Positions 56,473 to 64,000 of a DNA stretch of 64,000 nt are shown here, piece by piece. Source of the DNA: Linyphia triangularis (lineage: Eukaryota; Arthropoda; Arachnida; Araneae; Linyphiidae); contig OZ021730.1 in NCBI GenBank assembly GCA_963978545.1, positions 4,256,201 through 4,320,200 of the forward strand, read 5' to 3'. The notes below the pieces were generated by a model. It saw only the letters and a list, made by a program, of their open reading frames with translations, was not told the DNA's origin and made no database searches. Both the position numbers and the translations under genes were made by a program. Positions within the stretch are counted from its first letter, which is position 1. Each line of letters begins with the position of its first letter.

Positions 56473-58511
56473 TTAAATGTTACTCATGTAATGAGGAAGG
56501 ACACATGAAGCGATTTTGCCCTAAGCTTAAGAAAAATCCACAACAGAACACCGGAAGTGAAGAAGCCCTAGAGAGGAGTTTGAATAAGGTGTGTGTAGAT
56601 TTTTCGGAGTCCACATACAATGATTATTTTGAAGATAGACCATTGGGGGACACGGAAAGAGACCTTCCCAGAATTGATTTGGCAATCGGAAATAAATCGT
56701 TTCGTGGGGTTATTGACAGTGGAGCTGAAATCAGTGTCCTTAGACAATCGGTTGTCCCAGGAAAATATTTGGAATCTGGGGGGCGGTTAATTTTGCGACC
56801 AGCAATTGGGCCCCAAGTCGAAGCCAAATTGGTGTCAGTTCCACTTTGCCTGCTGTCTGAAGGGGATGAAATCCGGCCTTACGTGAACGTGAATGTTGCG
56901 GTGGTAGATGGCTTAAATGAAATAGCATTAATTACTCCCCAGGTGTTTAAACTGCTAAAGGAGCAACGAATTAAATATTTGGGTGAGGTAATTGAGCAGG
57001 TCCCCATTTTGGGAATTGTTGCTGAACCTGACCAGGACATTCTGGAAGGGAGGGGGAACGAAGAAACACATGGGGACACGTCCGTAAGGGGGGATACAAC
57101 AAATAGCATTCCGGTAGACCAGGTGTCCAGTCAAGCAGAGCTAATGGAGGAAGGGGAAAATTCAGAGGATGACCCACCATTATCTCAGACACAAAGATTT
57201 CGAAAGGAGCAGTCTAGGTGTGAGACGCTTAAACAACCTTTTGAGGAAGCCAGGAGACAGAAAAATGGGTATTGGTTGGATTCAGGGATTTTATACCATA
57301 CGGGGAATGTAAATGGACAAAAATGCAGTCAATTAGTGGTACTCCTAACTAGGAGGCAGGAAATTTTAAAATTAGCGCACGAAACATTGACAGGTGGGCA
57401 TTTGGCTTCCAAGAAAACTGGGGAACGCATTAAACTCTCTTTTTGGTGGGAAGGGTTAATGAAGGATGTCAGAAGATTGTGTGAATCTTGTCATGATTGT
57501 CAGCTCCGGAGAGGTAAAAAGGTTAGTGATAGGGCGCCAATTGAAGCGGTGGGTAGACCTGAGCTACCATTTCAGGTTGTAAATGCGGATTTATTTGGGC
57601 CTATTGAGCCAAAATCATCGCGAGGGCATCAATATGTTTTATGCGTTATGGATCAACACAGTAGATGGCCGGAGGCATTACCGATTACCTCATTAACTGC
57701 AAAAGCCACCTGTGATGCTTTTATTGAAATTTTCATGAGGACAGGAATACCAAGAGTGATTTGGATGGATAATGGGACGAATTTTGCAGCACAGCTTACG
57801 AGGGAATTTCTAACAAGGTTAGGAGTTTCTCCAAAATTCTCAACCCCAGGATTTCCCCAAGCAAATGGACTCTGTGAGAGATTTATAGGTACTATGAAGG
57901 GGATGTTGCATCATTGCATTAGGACGCAAGGCAGAGGGTGGGACAAACAATTGCCATATCTATTATGGGCTTACAGGGAAGTTCCAAATACGACAACGGG
58001 GGTTCCGCCATTTGTTCTTGTTTATGGTCGGTTACCTATAAGGCCATTAGCAATTTTAAAATCCAGTTGGATAGATGATGCTGTTTTACCACAAGGGGTG
58101 GGAGAATCGATAGGGCAATATTTACAGTCTCTCAGAAATAGATTAACAGATGCTGAAATGTTCGCTAGTCAGCAATCGGAGGTACAACAACAAAAATATG
58201 TACATTACCACAATCTGAGGTCTAGGGATCAAGAGTTTGGGATTGGGGATGAGGTAGTTGCATTGATACCCGATTCCATAAATAAGCTTTGCTCAAAATG
58301 GATGGGGCCAGGCGAAATAACCGAAATTAAATCACCACATTCATATTTAGTAAAATTACCTGACGAAAGTGTTCGTCATTTACACCAAAACAAGTTAAGG
58401 AAATATATTCAACCGGTTAACACTATTGGGACAATATATGAGACTGATGAGGACTTTGGGGAGGTACATCATGTACCGATTGAGAACAGGGGTGGAAATT
58501 TGGCTCGATAA
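56457..58511 (+). CDS. pol: pol part 1: zinc knuckle, protease, integrase
   Basis: 684 open codons. The zinc knuckle CYSCNEEGHMKRFC has the CCHC spacing of nucleocapsid. The protease motif is VIDSGAEIS (catalytic Asp about residue 87). The integrase follows: H-x6-H (LAHETLTGGHLAS) and CESCHDC zinc-binding domain, then the core with NADLFG (Asp378), WMDNGTNF (Asp438) and LCERFIG (Glu474), i.e. DD35E. A GPY/F-like end follows (KWMGPGEITEI ... HLHQNKLRKY). No frame damage within. The unusual point is that the integrase directly follows the protease and the ORF ends before the RT. Confidence 0.92.
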   Translation: MFKKLIKCYSCNEEGHMKRFCPKLKKNPQQNTGSEEALERSLNKVCVDFSESTYNDYFEDRPLGDTERDLPRIDLAIGNKSFRGVIDSGAEISVLRQSVVPGKYLESGGRLILRPAIGPQVEAKLVSVPLCLLSEGDEIRPYVNVNVAVVDGLNEIALITPQVFKLLKEQRIKYLGEVIEQVPILGIVAEPDQDILEGRGNEETHGDTSVRGDTTNSIPVDQVSSQAELMEEGENSEDDPPLSQTQRFRKEQSRCETLKQPFEEARRQKNGYWLDSGILYHTGNVNGQKCSQLVVLLTRRQEILKLAHETLTGGHLASKKTGERIKLSFWWEGLMKDVRRLCESCHDCQLRRGKKVSDRAPIEAVGRPELPFQVVNADLFGPIEPKSSRGHQYVLCVMDQHSRWPEALPITSLTAKATCDAFIEIFMRTGIPRVIWMDNGTNFAAQLTREFLTRLGVSPKFSTPGFPQANGLCERFIGTMKGMLHHCIRTQGRGWDKQLPYLLWAYREVPNTTTGVPPFVLVYGRLPIRPLAILKSSWIDDAVLPQGVGESIGQYLQSLRNRLTDAEMFASQQSEVQQQKYVHYHNLRSRDQEFGIGDEVVALIPDSINKLCSKWMGPGEITEIKSPHSYLVKLPDESVRHLHQNKLRKYIQPVNTIGTIYETDEDFGEVHHVPIENRGGNLAR

Positions 58512-59202
58512 ACTGGTCAAATCAGGTGACTGGGATCATTTGGGTGCAAGACAACAAGACCAACTCGCCAGAATAATTAAAGATCACCATGAAGTGTTTG
58601 ATGGCGAGATCAAATCTGCCAAGGTAGGCTCACATAAGATTAGGTTAAAACCGGATATTTTGAGGAAACAACCGTATCTCTACAAGGTCCCTGAGATACT
58701 AAAACCACAGGTAGAAAACCAGATAGCAGATCTACTAGAAAGGGGGTTAATAGAACCGTCAGTGGCTGAGATTACATACCCTTTAGTGTGTGTAGCGAAA
58801 AAGGATGGGACAATACGCCTTTGTGTTGACTATCGCGGTTTAAATTCTGAGAGTCAAGTGGTTCCATTTCCGATGCAGAACGCTGAGGAACTGCGCTATA
58901 AAGCAGGAGCGGCCTATTATTTGACAACCCTAGATATTTTAAAAGGTTATTGGGAAATTCCTATGGAAGAGGGAAGCAAAGATCTAACCAGTTTTAATTC
59001 TCCTAAGGGTCAGTATCAATGGAAAGTTATGCCATTTGGTCTTTCTGGAGCCCCGGCTACTTTCCAAAGGGCAATGAATGAAGCTTTAAAGCCACATAGT
59101 GATTTTGCAGAAAGCTTTATTGATGATATAATAATTTATTCAGTAAATTGGAACGAGCACTTGAAACATATAAGGGCAGTGCTTCAGACTTTAAGATTCT
59201 AA
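58426..59202 (+). CDS. pol: pol part 2: reverse transcriptase
   Basis: The frame is +1 relative to the integrase ORF and overlaps it by 86 nt. The functional part probably starts near WLDKLVKSGDWDHLG. RT blocks are visible in order: LLERGLIEPS, VCVAKKDGTIRLCVDYRGLN, LTTLDILKGYWEI (Asp170), WKVMPFGLSGAPATFQRAMN and FIDDIIIY (residues 231-234; Phe in place of Tyr of YxDD, usual in gypsy). The frame is lost at about 59195-59202, where a small indel moves it into the next segment. Confidence 0.92.
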   Translation: MGQYMRLMRTLGRYIMYRLRTGVEIWLDKLVKSGDWDHLGARQQDQLARIIKDHHEVFDGEIKSAKVGSHKIRLKPDILRKQPYLYKVPEILKPQVENQIADLLERGLIEPSVAEITYPLVCVAKKDGTIRLCVDYRGLNSESQVVPFPMQNAEELRYKAGAAYYLTTLDILKGYWEIPMEEGSKDLTSFNSPKGQYQWKVMPFGLSGAPATFQRAMNEALKPHSDFAESFIDDIIIYSVNWNEHLKHIRAVLQTLRF

Positions 59203-59483
59203 ATTTCACAGCAAATCTTGACAAATGCTCATTCGCAAAACCGGAGGTCAAGTACTTGGGACACATAGTGGGGTCAGGAAAACACGGCCCGGATCCGGAT
59301 AAAATTGCGGTTATCAAAAACTTAAGGGCACCTAAGACAAAGAAAGCATTGCGGTCAGCTTTGGGTCTGTATAATTACTACAGGGAGTACGTGCCAGGTT
59401 ATGCGAGGATTGCGAAACCATTGACTGATTTAACACGGAAATCTGTTCCGAATGATATTCCTTGGGGGGAAGAAAGCAGATAG
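59148..59483 (+). pseudogene. pol: pol part 3: RT thumb/connection, shifted frame
   Basis: Continues the RT after the frame change: LDKCSFAKPEVKYLGHIVGS and the usual 'KALRSALGLYNYYREYVPGY' block preceding RNase H. It ends at a G run (59464-59469), where the frame returns to that of part 2. A homopolymer indel, real or a sequencing error, explains the second change. Confidence 0.85.
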
Positions 59484-59967
59484 GGCGTTCAATGAACTGA
59501 AGGAAGCTTTATGCACGGCAGTTTCATTATACACCCCAGACATATCGAGATCATTTGAAATTCATACTGATGCATCGCTAACAGGAATTGGGGCTTGTTT
59601 AATTCAGAGGGATTGCAACGGAAAGGCTAGGCCAATCACTTTTGCTAGTCAGAAATTGACGGATACTCAAACAAAATGGAGTACAATAGAACGCGAGGCT
59701 TTTGCTGTAATTTGGGCGTTAAACAAATTTGAAGTATGGATATATGGAAAATCAATATTACTCCATACGGATCATAACCCGTTAAAGTTCTTAACTGAAG
59801 GAATTCCGAAAAATGCTCGATTACAGAGATGGGCATTGGCCCTGCAAAGATTTGACGTGCAGGTGGCCCACAAGCCAGGGGCTATTAATACGGACGCCGA
59901 TACGTTATCTCGGAATAGCACCAAGTTTATGTATATTGTGTATGTGTATTTGTGTATGTATTTTTAA
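59452..59967 (+). CDS. pol: pol part 4: RNase H
   Basis: Same frame as part 2. The Ty3-type RNase H is complete: IHTDASLTGIGACLIQ (Asp), STIEREAFAVIWAL (Glu), LLHTDHNPLKFL (Asp) and GAINTDADTLSRN (Asp). After the last motif there are only about 17 codons to the stop. The remaining 250 bp to the 3' LTR contain no integrase, confirming that the only integrase lies upstream. Confidence 0.92.
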   Translation: MIFLGGKKADRAFNELKEALCTAVSLYTPDISRSFEIHTDASLTGIGACLIQRDCNGKARPITFASQKLTDTQTKWSTIEREAFAVIWALNKFEVWIYGKSILLHTDHNPLKFLTEGIPKNARLQRWALALQRFDVQVAHKPGAINTDADTLSRNSTKFMYIVYVYLCMYF

Positions 59968-60210
59968 GTATATTGCATATGTGTTAAAAATGAAATTTCA
60001 AGTAAATACATAATTGTGTAGATATTGTAATGAAAATGTTTTGTAAGCTCATGCATGAGAGCCCTCATGGGACACAAACATTTACACACACCTAGGCAGT
60101 ATCTGACCATCACATTGTTGGATGGGAAAGAGAGGGGCTTGACGGATGATTTGCGACTTGGGACTGTTTTGGAAATAGTTTTATTGCAAGGCTATAGTCC
60201 TGCAATGGAA
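59968..60210 (+). other. Region between RNase H and polypurine tract
   Basis: No ORF, no envelope-like or chromodomain sequence recognised. Confidence 0.6.
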
Positions 60211-60223
60211 ACTGGAAGGGAGG
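60211..60223 (+). promoter_or_regulatory. Polypurine tract
   Basis: GGAAGGGAGG directly before the 3' LTR start TGTGAGG; the expected primer site for plus-strand DNA synthesis. Confidence 0.75.
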
Positions 60224-60495
60224 TGTGAGGTTCTTGGGTAACGAACCTAGAACTCCCCCTCCCCCTCGAACGGTGATAATGGACGCTACCCATCACCCCT
60301 CAAGGATAAGTGGTTTTGACCACGGACATGGTCGTTCTGGGGGAGAGACTGAACGAGAACGAGGGAGACGAACTGACCTTCTGGTGGACGAGAGACGTTG
60401 TAAGAGTGGTCGCACACGAGACGAGTTGATTTGTAAATAATAAATTATGTTATGTTTTCAAAATACGGATTATTAATCCAGCGTCCCACTACACC
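60224..60495 (+). repeat. 3' LTR, short form (272 bp)
   Basis: Identical to the two ends of the 5' LTR as far as I can compare (one difference noted, CACACGAG versus CACGCGAG). It lacks the middle 1.3 kb. The junction GTTCTGGGGGAGAGACTG lies where the long LTR has GGGGGAGAG at both deletion borders. AATAAA is at 60439. Confidence 0.9.
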
Positions 60496-60500
60496 TTAAC
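60496..60500. repeat. Target-site duplication of the LTR element (right)
   Basis: TTAAC, matching 53257-53261. Confidence 0.6.
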
Positions 60501-60536
60501 ACGAACTAATCAGATAACTTACTTCAGGAACCAGAA

Positions 60537-63500
60537 CTAAACTGTCAAGTCCATAGCATGAAGTGCAACTTTACATCGCTTTGCATTTTTGACAGCCTTC
60601 CTAGCTTCACTATTACAAGAAGCATCCACAAGTACATAACGATCTTTTTCATAGTACACATGTCTCAGATCATTAAGTTTAAGTTTACATAGTCTCATAT
60701 TGCGCACACATGCCACATATTGGTCATAGTCTGTTGCTTCTGAAAGTATGTAACTGTCTCTGTGATAGTATATTCTCTTCTTTGTTCTAAATGCAGCCTC
60801 CTTTTGCTGTATTATTAACCTCACCCTGCGTCTTAACGCGAGTAACTTGAGACACATTTCGTGGCGCAAAATTGCCCAGTTAACAATCTTCAAAAATTTA
60901 CTATAGCTCAATGAAGAATACGGGGAATTAAAGTACCGATCAAACACTTTTCTCCAGTCCACTGTTTTGTTGTTTAACATTGCTATGTAGCCTTTCTTGA
61001 TATAATGAAATAAGTAACTTCGACCAAAGTGAACGGCAAACTCTTTTTCTGGCGGACTTTGAGTTGGTTGCTTTAAGAGTTTTTTAGATAGCCTAGTGTC
61101 TTTTCTTGGTATACTCTGAGTCCCATGACTTTCAACAAAATGTGTTTCGCAGCTTATTTCTGGTTCGCTTAAAGTTCGATCTTTTACTGCTAAAGGACTC
61201 AAATGTGTTTGTGTTACAATCATAGACTGAGTTACTATGGGTCGACTAGCACAAACTAGGTCTTTTTTAAGCTCTTCGCCAGGCTTTTGGAGGGAATTTT
61301 CAAAAAGAATATTGTTTTTTGACAGATCAACAAAGCATGGGATTATTTTTAAAACGGTTCCATCATGGTTCAATATTTCAAGGTTATCTTGAAGAGAATT
61401 GCAAGGAAATTGTAGAGGAACATTGCTAACAGGGTTGTCCTCTTTGTTTGGTGAATGTAGATTCAGTTCTTTCGAGAGTTCTTGGGCAGAAGTTGAGACA
61501 CAAGGTTCATTGGGTGTAATATGTAATTCAAGGTTATTTTGAAGAGAATTGCAAGGAAATTCTAGAGGAACATGGCTAACATAGTTGTGGTCTTTGTTTG
61601 ATGAATGCTGATACAGTTCTTTCGAGTGTTCTTGGGAAGAAGTTGAAGAACAAGGTTCACTGGGTGGAATATATATTTCAACATTATTTTGAAGAGAATT
61701 ACAAGGAAAGTCTAAAGGAACATTGCCTACGTGGTTGTCCTCTATATTTGATAAGTGTTGATCCAGTTCTTCTGAGTGTTCTTGGGAAGAAGTTGCAGAA
61801 CAAGGTTCATTGGGTGGAACACATATTTCAACATTATTTTGAAGAGAATTACAAGGAAGGTCTAGAGGAACATTACCAACATCGTTGTCCTCTTTATTTG
61901 ATGAATGTTGATCCTGTTCTTTTGAGATTTCTTGGGAAGAAGTTGAACAATAAGATTCATTAGGTGGAAACATGACAGCATTTTCATTTAAACTGTTTTG
62001 GTCAAAATTAGACAAAATATTTTGAACCTTTCTGGAACTTTCCTCTTGCACAGTTTCATCACTAAGAGAATAGTGATTCGTACTGTCTTGCTTTTGGCGG
62101 GACTTGGTAAGAAGAATATTGTTTGCAGATAGATCAACAAAGCATGGGATTATTTTTACAACTATTCCATCTTGGTTAAATATTTCAGGGTTATTTTGAA
62201 GAGAATTGCAAGAAGAATGCAGAGGAACATTTTTGTCTTCTTTACTTGATAAATGTTGATGTAGTTCATTTGAGTGTTCTTGGGTAGAAGTTGAACCAGG
62301 TTCATTGGGTGGAATATATATTTCAGGGTTATTTTGAAGAGAATTACAAGGAAATTGTAGAAGATCATTGCTAACATGGTTGTCCTCTTTACTTGATGAA
62401 TGTTGATCCAATTCTTCTGAGTGTTCTTTGGTAGAAGTAGAACAAGGTTCATTGGGTGGAATATATATTTCAGGATTATTTTGAAGAGAATTGCAAGGAA
62501 ATTGTAGAGAAACATTGCTAACATGGTTGTCCTCTTTGCTTGACGAATGTTGATTCAATTCTTTTGAGTGTTCTTTGGTAGAAGTGGAACAAGGTTCATT
62601 GGTTGGAATATATATTTCAGGGTTATTTTGAATTGAATTACAAGGAAATTGTAGAGGATCATTGCTAATATGGCTGTCCTCTTTGCGTGATGAATGTTGA
62701 TCCAATTCTTCTGAGTGTTCTTCTGTAGAAAAAGAACAAGGTTCATTGGGTGGAATATATATTTCAGGGTTATTTTGAAGAGAATTGCAAGGAAATTGTA
62801 GAGAAACATTGCTAACATGGTTGTCCTCTTTGCTTGATGAATGACGATCCAATTCTTTTGAGTGTTCTTTGGTAGAAGTGGAACAAGGTTCATTGGTTGG
62901 AATATATATTTCAGGGTTATTTTGAATTGAATTACATGGAAATTGTAGAGGATCATTGCTAACATGGTTGTCCTCTTTGTGTGATGAATGTTGATCCAAT
63001 TCTTCTGAGTGTTCTTTTGTAGAAAAAGAACAAGGTTCATTGGGTGGAATATATATTTCAGAGTTATTTTGAAGAGAATTGCAAGGAAATTGTAGAGAAA
63101 CATTGCTAACATGGTTGTCCTCTTTGCTTAATGAATGTTGATCCAATTCTTTTGAGTGTTCTTTGGTAGAAGTGGAACAAGGTTCATTGGGTGGAATATA
63201 TATTTCAGGGTTATTTTGAAGAGAATTGCAATTAAATTGTAGAGAAACATTGCTAACATGGTTGTCCTCTTTGCTTAATGAATGTTGATCCAATTCTTTT
63301 GAGTGTTCTTTGGTAGAAGTGGAACAAGGTTCATTGGGTGGAATATATATTTCAGGGTTATTTTGAAGAGAATTACAAGGAAATTCTAGCAAAGAATTAC
63401 TAACATGATTGTCTTCTTTATTTGATGAATGTTGATCCAGTTCTTTTGAGTGTTCTTGGGCAGAAGTTGAACAACAAGGTTCATTTTCCACATCAACATC

Positions 63501-64000
63501 ATTCTGAACATCAACAACATTTTCTTTTATACTCTCTTGATCAAAATTCGACAAGATATTTTGAACTCTCCTAGAACTTTCCTCTTGCACAGTTTCATCA
63601 CTAAGCGAATTGGGATTAGTACTGTCTTGCTTTTGGAGGGAATTTGTAAGAAGAATATTGTTTGCAGATAGATCAACAAAACATGGGATTATTTTTAAAA
63701 CTGCTCCATCTTGGTTCAATATTTCAGGGTTATTTTGAAGAGAATTGCAAGGAGATTGTAGTGGAATATTGCTAACATGGTCGTCTTCTTCGCTTGAAGA
63801 ATGTTGATCCAGTTCCTTTGAATGTTCTTGGGAAGAAGTTGAACAAGATTCATTAGGTGAAAACATGGCAACATCATTTTCACTGAAACTCTCTTCGTCA
63901 AATTTAGATAAGATATTTTGAACTTTCCTCGAACTTTCCTCTTGCACGGTTTCATCACTAAGAGAATTGGGATTCGCAATGTCTTGCTTTTGAAGGGAAT
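60537..64000 (-). CDS. Large repeat protein, unidentified, 5' end outside the window
   Basis: The minus-strand frame stays open from the right window edge to TAG at 60537, over 1150 codons without an intron. A GTG at 63947 is not the start, since the frame continues upstream with the same repeat pattern. Fourteen 49-residue units (consensus parts NEPCSTSTKEHSKELDQHSS, SKEDNHVSN, LQFPCNSLQNNPEIYIP) fill about 61.4-63.9 kb. Three units run into a longer insert (KIIPCFVDLSANNILL; at two of them SDETVQEESSRKVQNILS follows). The C-terminal 240 residues are unique and basic (LALRRRVRLIIQQKEAAFRT). It is rich in Ser, Asn and Glu. No signal peptide, membrane segment or known domain is visible. The function is unknown. 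Confidence 0.8.
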   Translation of the reverse strand, partial: SLQKQDIANPNSLSDETVQEESSRKVQNILSKFDEESFSENDVAMFSPNESCSTSSQEHSKELDQHSSSEEDDHVSNIPLQSPCNSLQNNPEILNQDGAVLKIIPCFVDLSANNILLTNSLQKQDSTNPNSLSDETVQEESSRRVQNILSNFDQESIKENVVDVQNDVDVENEPCCSTSAQEHSKELDQHSSNKEDNHVSNSLLEFPCNSLQNNPEIYIPPNEPCSTSTKEHSKELDQHSLSKEDNHVSNVSLQFNCNSLQNNPEIYIPPNEPCSTSTKEHSKELDQHSLSKEDNHVSNVSLQFPCNSLQNNSEIYIPPNEPCSFSTKEHSEELDQHSSHKEDNHVSNDPLQFPCNSIQNNPEIYIPTNEPCSTSTKEHSKELDRHSSSKEDNHVSNVSLQFPCNSLQNNPEIYIPPNEPCSFSTEEHSEELDQHSSRKEDSHISNDPLQFPCNSIQNNPEIYIPTNEPCSTSTKEHSKELNQHSSSKEDNHVSNVSLQFPCNSLQNNPEIYIPPNEPCSTSTKEHSEELDQHSSSKEDNHVSNDLLQFPCNSLQNNPEIYIPPNEPGSTSTQEHSNELHQHLSSKEDKNVPLHSSCNSLQNNPEIFNQDGIVVKIIPCFVDLSANNILLTKSRQKQDSTNHYSLSDETVQEESSRKVQNILSNFDQNSLNENAVMFPPNESYCSTSSQEISKEQDQHSSNKEDNDVGNVPLDLPCNSLQNNVEICVPPNEPCSATSSQEHSEELDQHLSNIEDNHVGNVPLDFPCNSLQNNVEIYIPPSEPCSSTSSQEHSKELYQHSSNKDHNYVSHVPLEFPCNSLQNNLELHITPNEPCVSTSAQELSKELNLHSPNKEDNPVSNVPLQFPCNSLQDNLEILNHDGTVLKIIPCFVDLSKNNILFENSLQKPGEELKKDLVCASRPIVTQSMIVTQTHLSPLAVKDRTLSEPEISCETHFVESHGTQSIPRKDTRLSKKLLKQPTQSPPEKEFAVHFGRSYLFHYIKKGYIAMLNNKTVDWRKVFDRYFNSPYSSLSYSKFLKIVNWAILRHEMCLKLLALRRRVRLIIQQKEAAFRTKKRIYYHRDSYILSEATDYDQYVACVRNMRLCKLKLNDLRHVYYEKDRYVLVDASCNSEARKAVKNAKRCKVALHAMDLTV
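61400..63860 (-). repeat. 147-bp coding tandem repeat, fourteen units
   Basis: The DNA basis of the 49-residue units: TTCATTGGGTGGAATATATA, TTTTGAAGAGAATTGCAAGG and CATTGCTAACATGGTTGTCC recur every 147 bp. The central units are nearly identical; the outer ones differ more. Because 147 is divisible by three, non-coding frames also stay open, which explains long open frames at 61598-61963, 62162-62524 and 62555-63112. Confidence 0.93.

Larger units (their letters stand above)
53262..60495 (+). mobile_element. Ty3/gypsy-type LTR retrotransposon with Gmr1-like domain order
   Basis: Complete element with both LTRs, TTAAC duplication, polypurine tract, gag with a zinc knuckle, aspartic protease, integrase, reverse transcriptase and RNase H. 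The integrase precedes the RT, unlike standard gypsy elements (PR-RT-RH-INT); no second integrase follows the RNase H. The RT and RNase H sequences themselves look like gypsy, not Copia. There is no envelope gene. The copy is broken by one stop in gag and several frame changes, so it is not autonomous as it stands. Confidence 0.9.

Noticed and set aside
58496..58502. Slippery heptamer AAATTTG in the integrase frame, as a -1 frameshift site
   Set aside because: It is in the right phase, but -1 slippage would not enter the RT frame, which lies in +1.
53262..60495. Copia (Ty1) assignment because of domain order
   Set aside because: RT (FIDD, MPFGLSGAPATFQRAM) and RNase H (TDASLTGIGACL) motifs are of gypsy type, as are the CCHC gag end and the GPY/F-like integrase end.
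61598..63112. Long open frames in other frames and on the plus strand within the repeat gene
   Set aside because: The 147-bp unit keeps all frames in phase, so any frame without a stop in one unit stays open across many. The main frame is the only one with a unique, stop-free C-terminus.

Overview
This is a gene-poor, AT-rich animal genomic window, probably from an arthropod. A spider is my best guess, because the RNase H-type LINE tail at 21.2 kb and the gag protein at 55.5 kb read like those I associate with spider genomes; this is judgement, not a search. Only one conserved host gene is recognisable: nuclear transport factor 2 (NTF2/NUTF2). Its last three coding exons lie on the + strand at 9525-9596, 15314-15412 and 27227-27343, with a polyadenylation signal at 27385. 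Introns of 5.7 and 11.8 kb separate them, and its 5' exons were not found. A second host-like gene enters from the right edge on the minus strand (60537-64000). It is a large single-exon ORF built of fourteen tandem 49-residue units plus a unique basic C-terminus, family unknown. An orphan exon-like segment sits at 3927-4052.

Almost everything else is transposon-derived. Six tRNA-headed SINE copies, all with target-site duplications (TSDs), are scattered through the window. There are 5'-truncated LINE pieces (5.5, 21.2, 26.4, 50.9 kb). Several families of non-autonomous DNA transposons have 'CAGGG'-type termini and mostly 5-bp TSDs, and many are nested. TA-flanked foldback elements occur at 33.9, 38.1, 40.0, 42.7 and 51.4 kb. 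There is a rearranged mariner remnant (39.2 kb), a true 8-bp-TSD hAT MITE (49.6 kb), a non-autonomous Tigger/pogo-like element (25.1-26.4 kb) and a nearly intact pogo/Tigger transposase gene with one internal stop (46.1-48.0 kb).

The most unusual item is the LTR retrotransposon at 53262-60495. Its reverse transcriptase and RNase H are of Ty3/gypsy type, but the integrase lies directly after the protease and upstream of the reverse transcriptase (gag-PR-INT-RT-RH). This Copia-like order is otherwise known to me from the Gmr1 group. The element has unequal LTRs (1567 versus 272 bp). It is flanked not only by a 5-bp TSD but also by a 380-bp direct duplication of the end of the 60.5-64 kb gene.

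Other structures worth attention are two adjacent, near-perfect palindromes at 24.5-24.8 kb, minisatellites at 3.2 and 29.2 kb, and a tail-to-tail pair of inverted SINEs at 32.2-32.7 kb. All family names rest on motif recognition by eye; no database search or alignment program was run.
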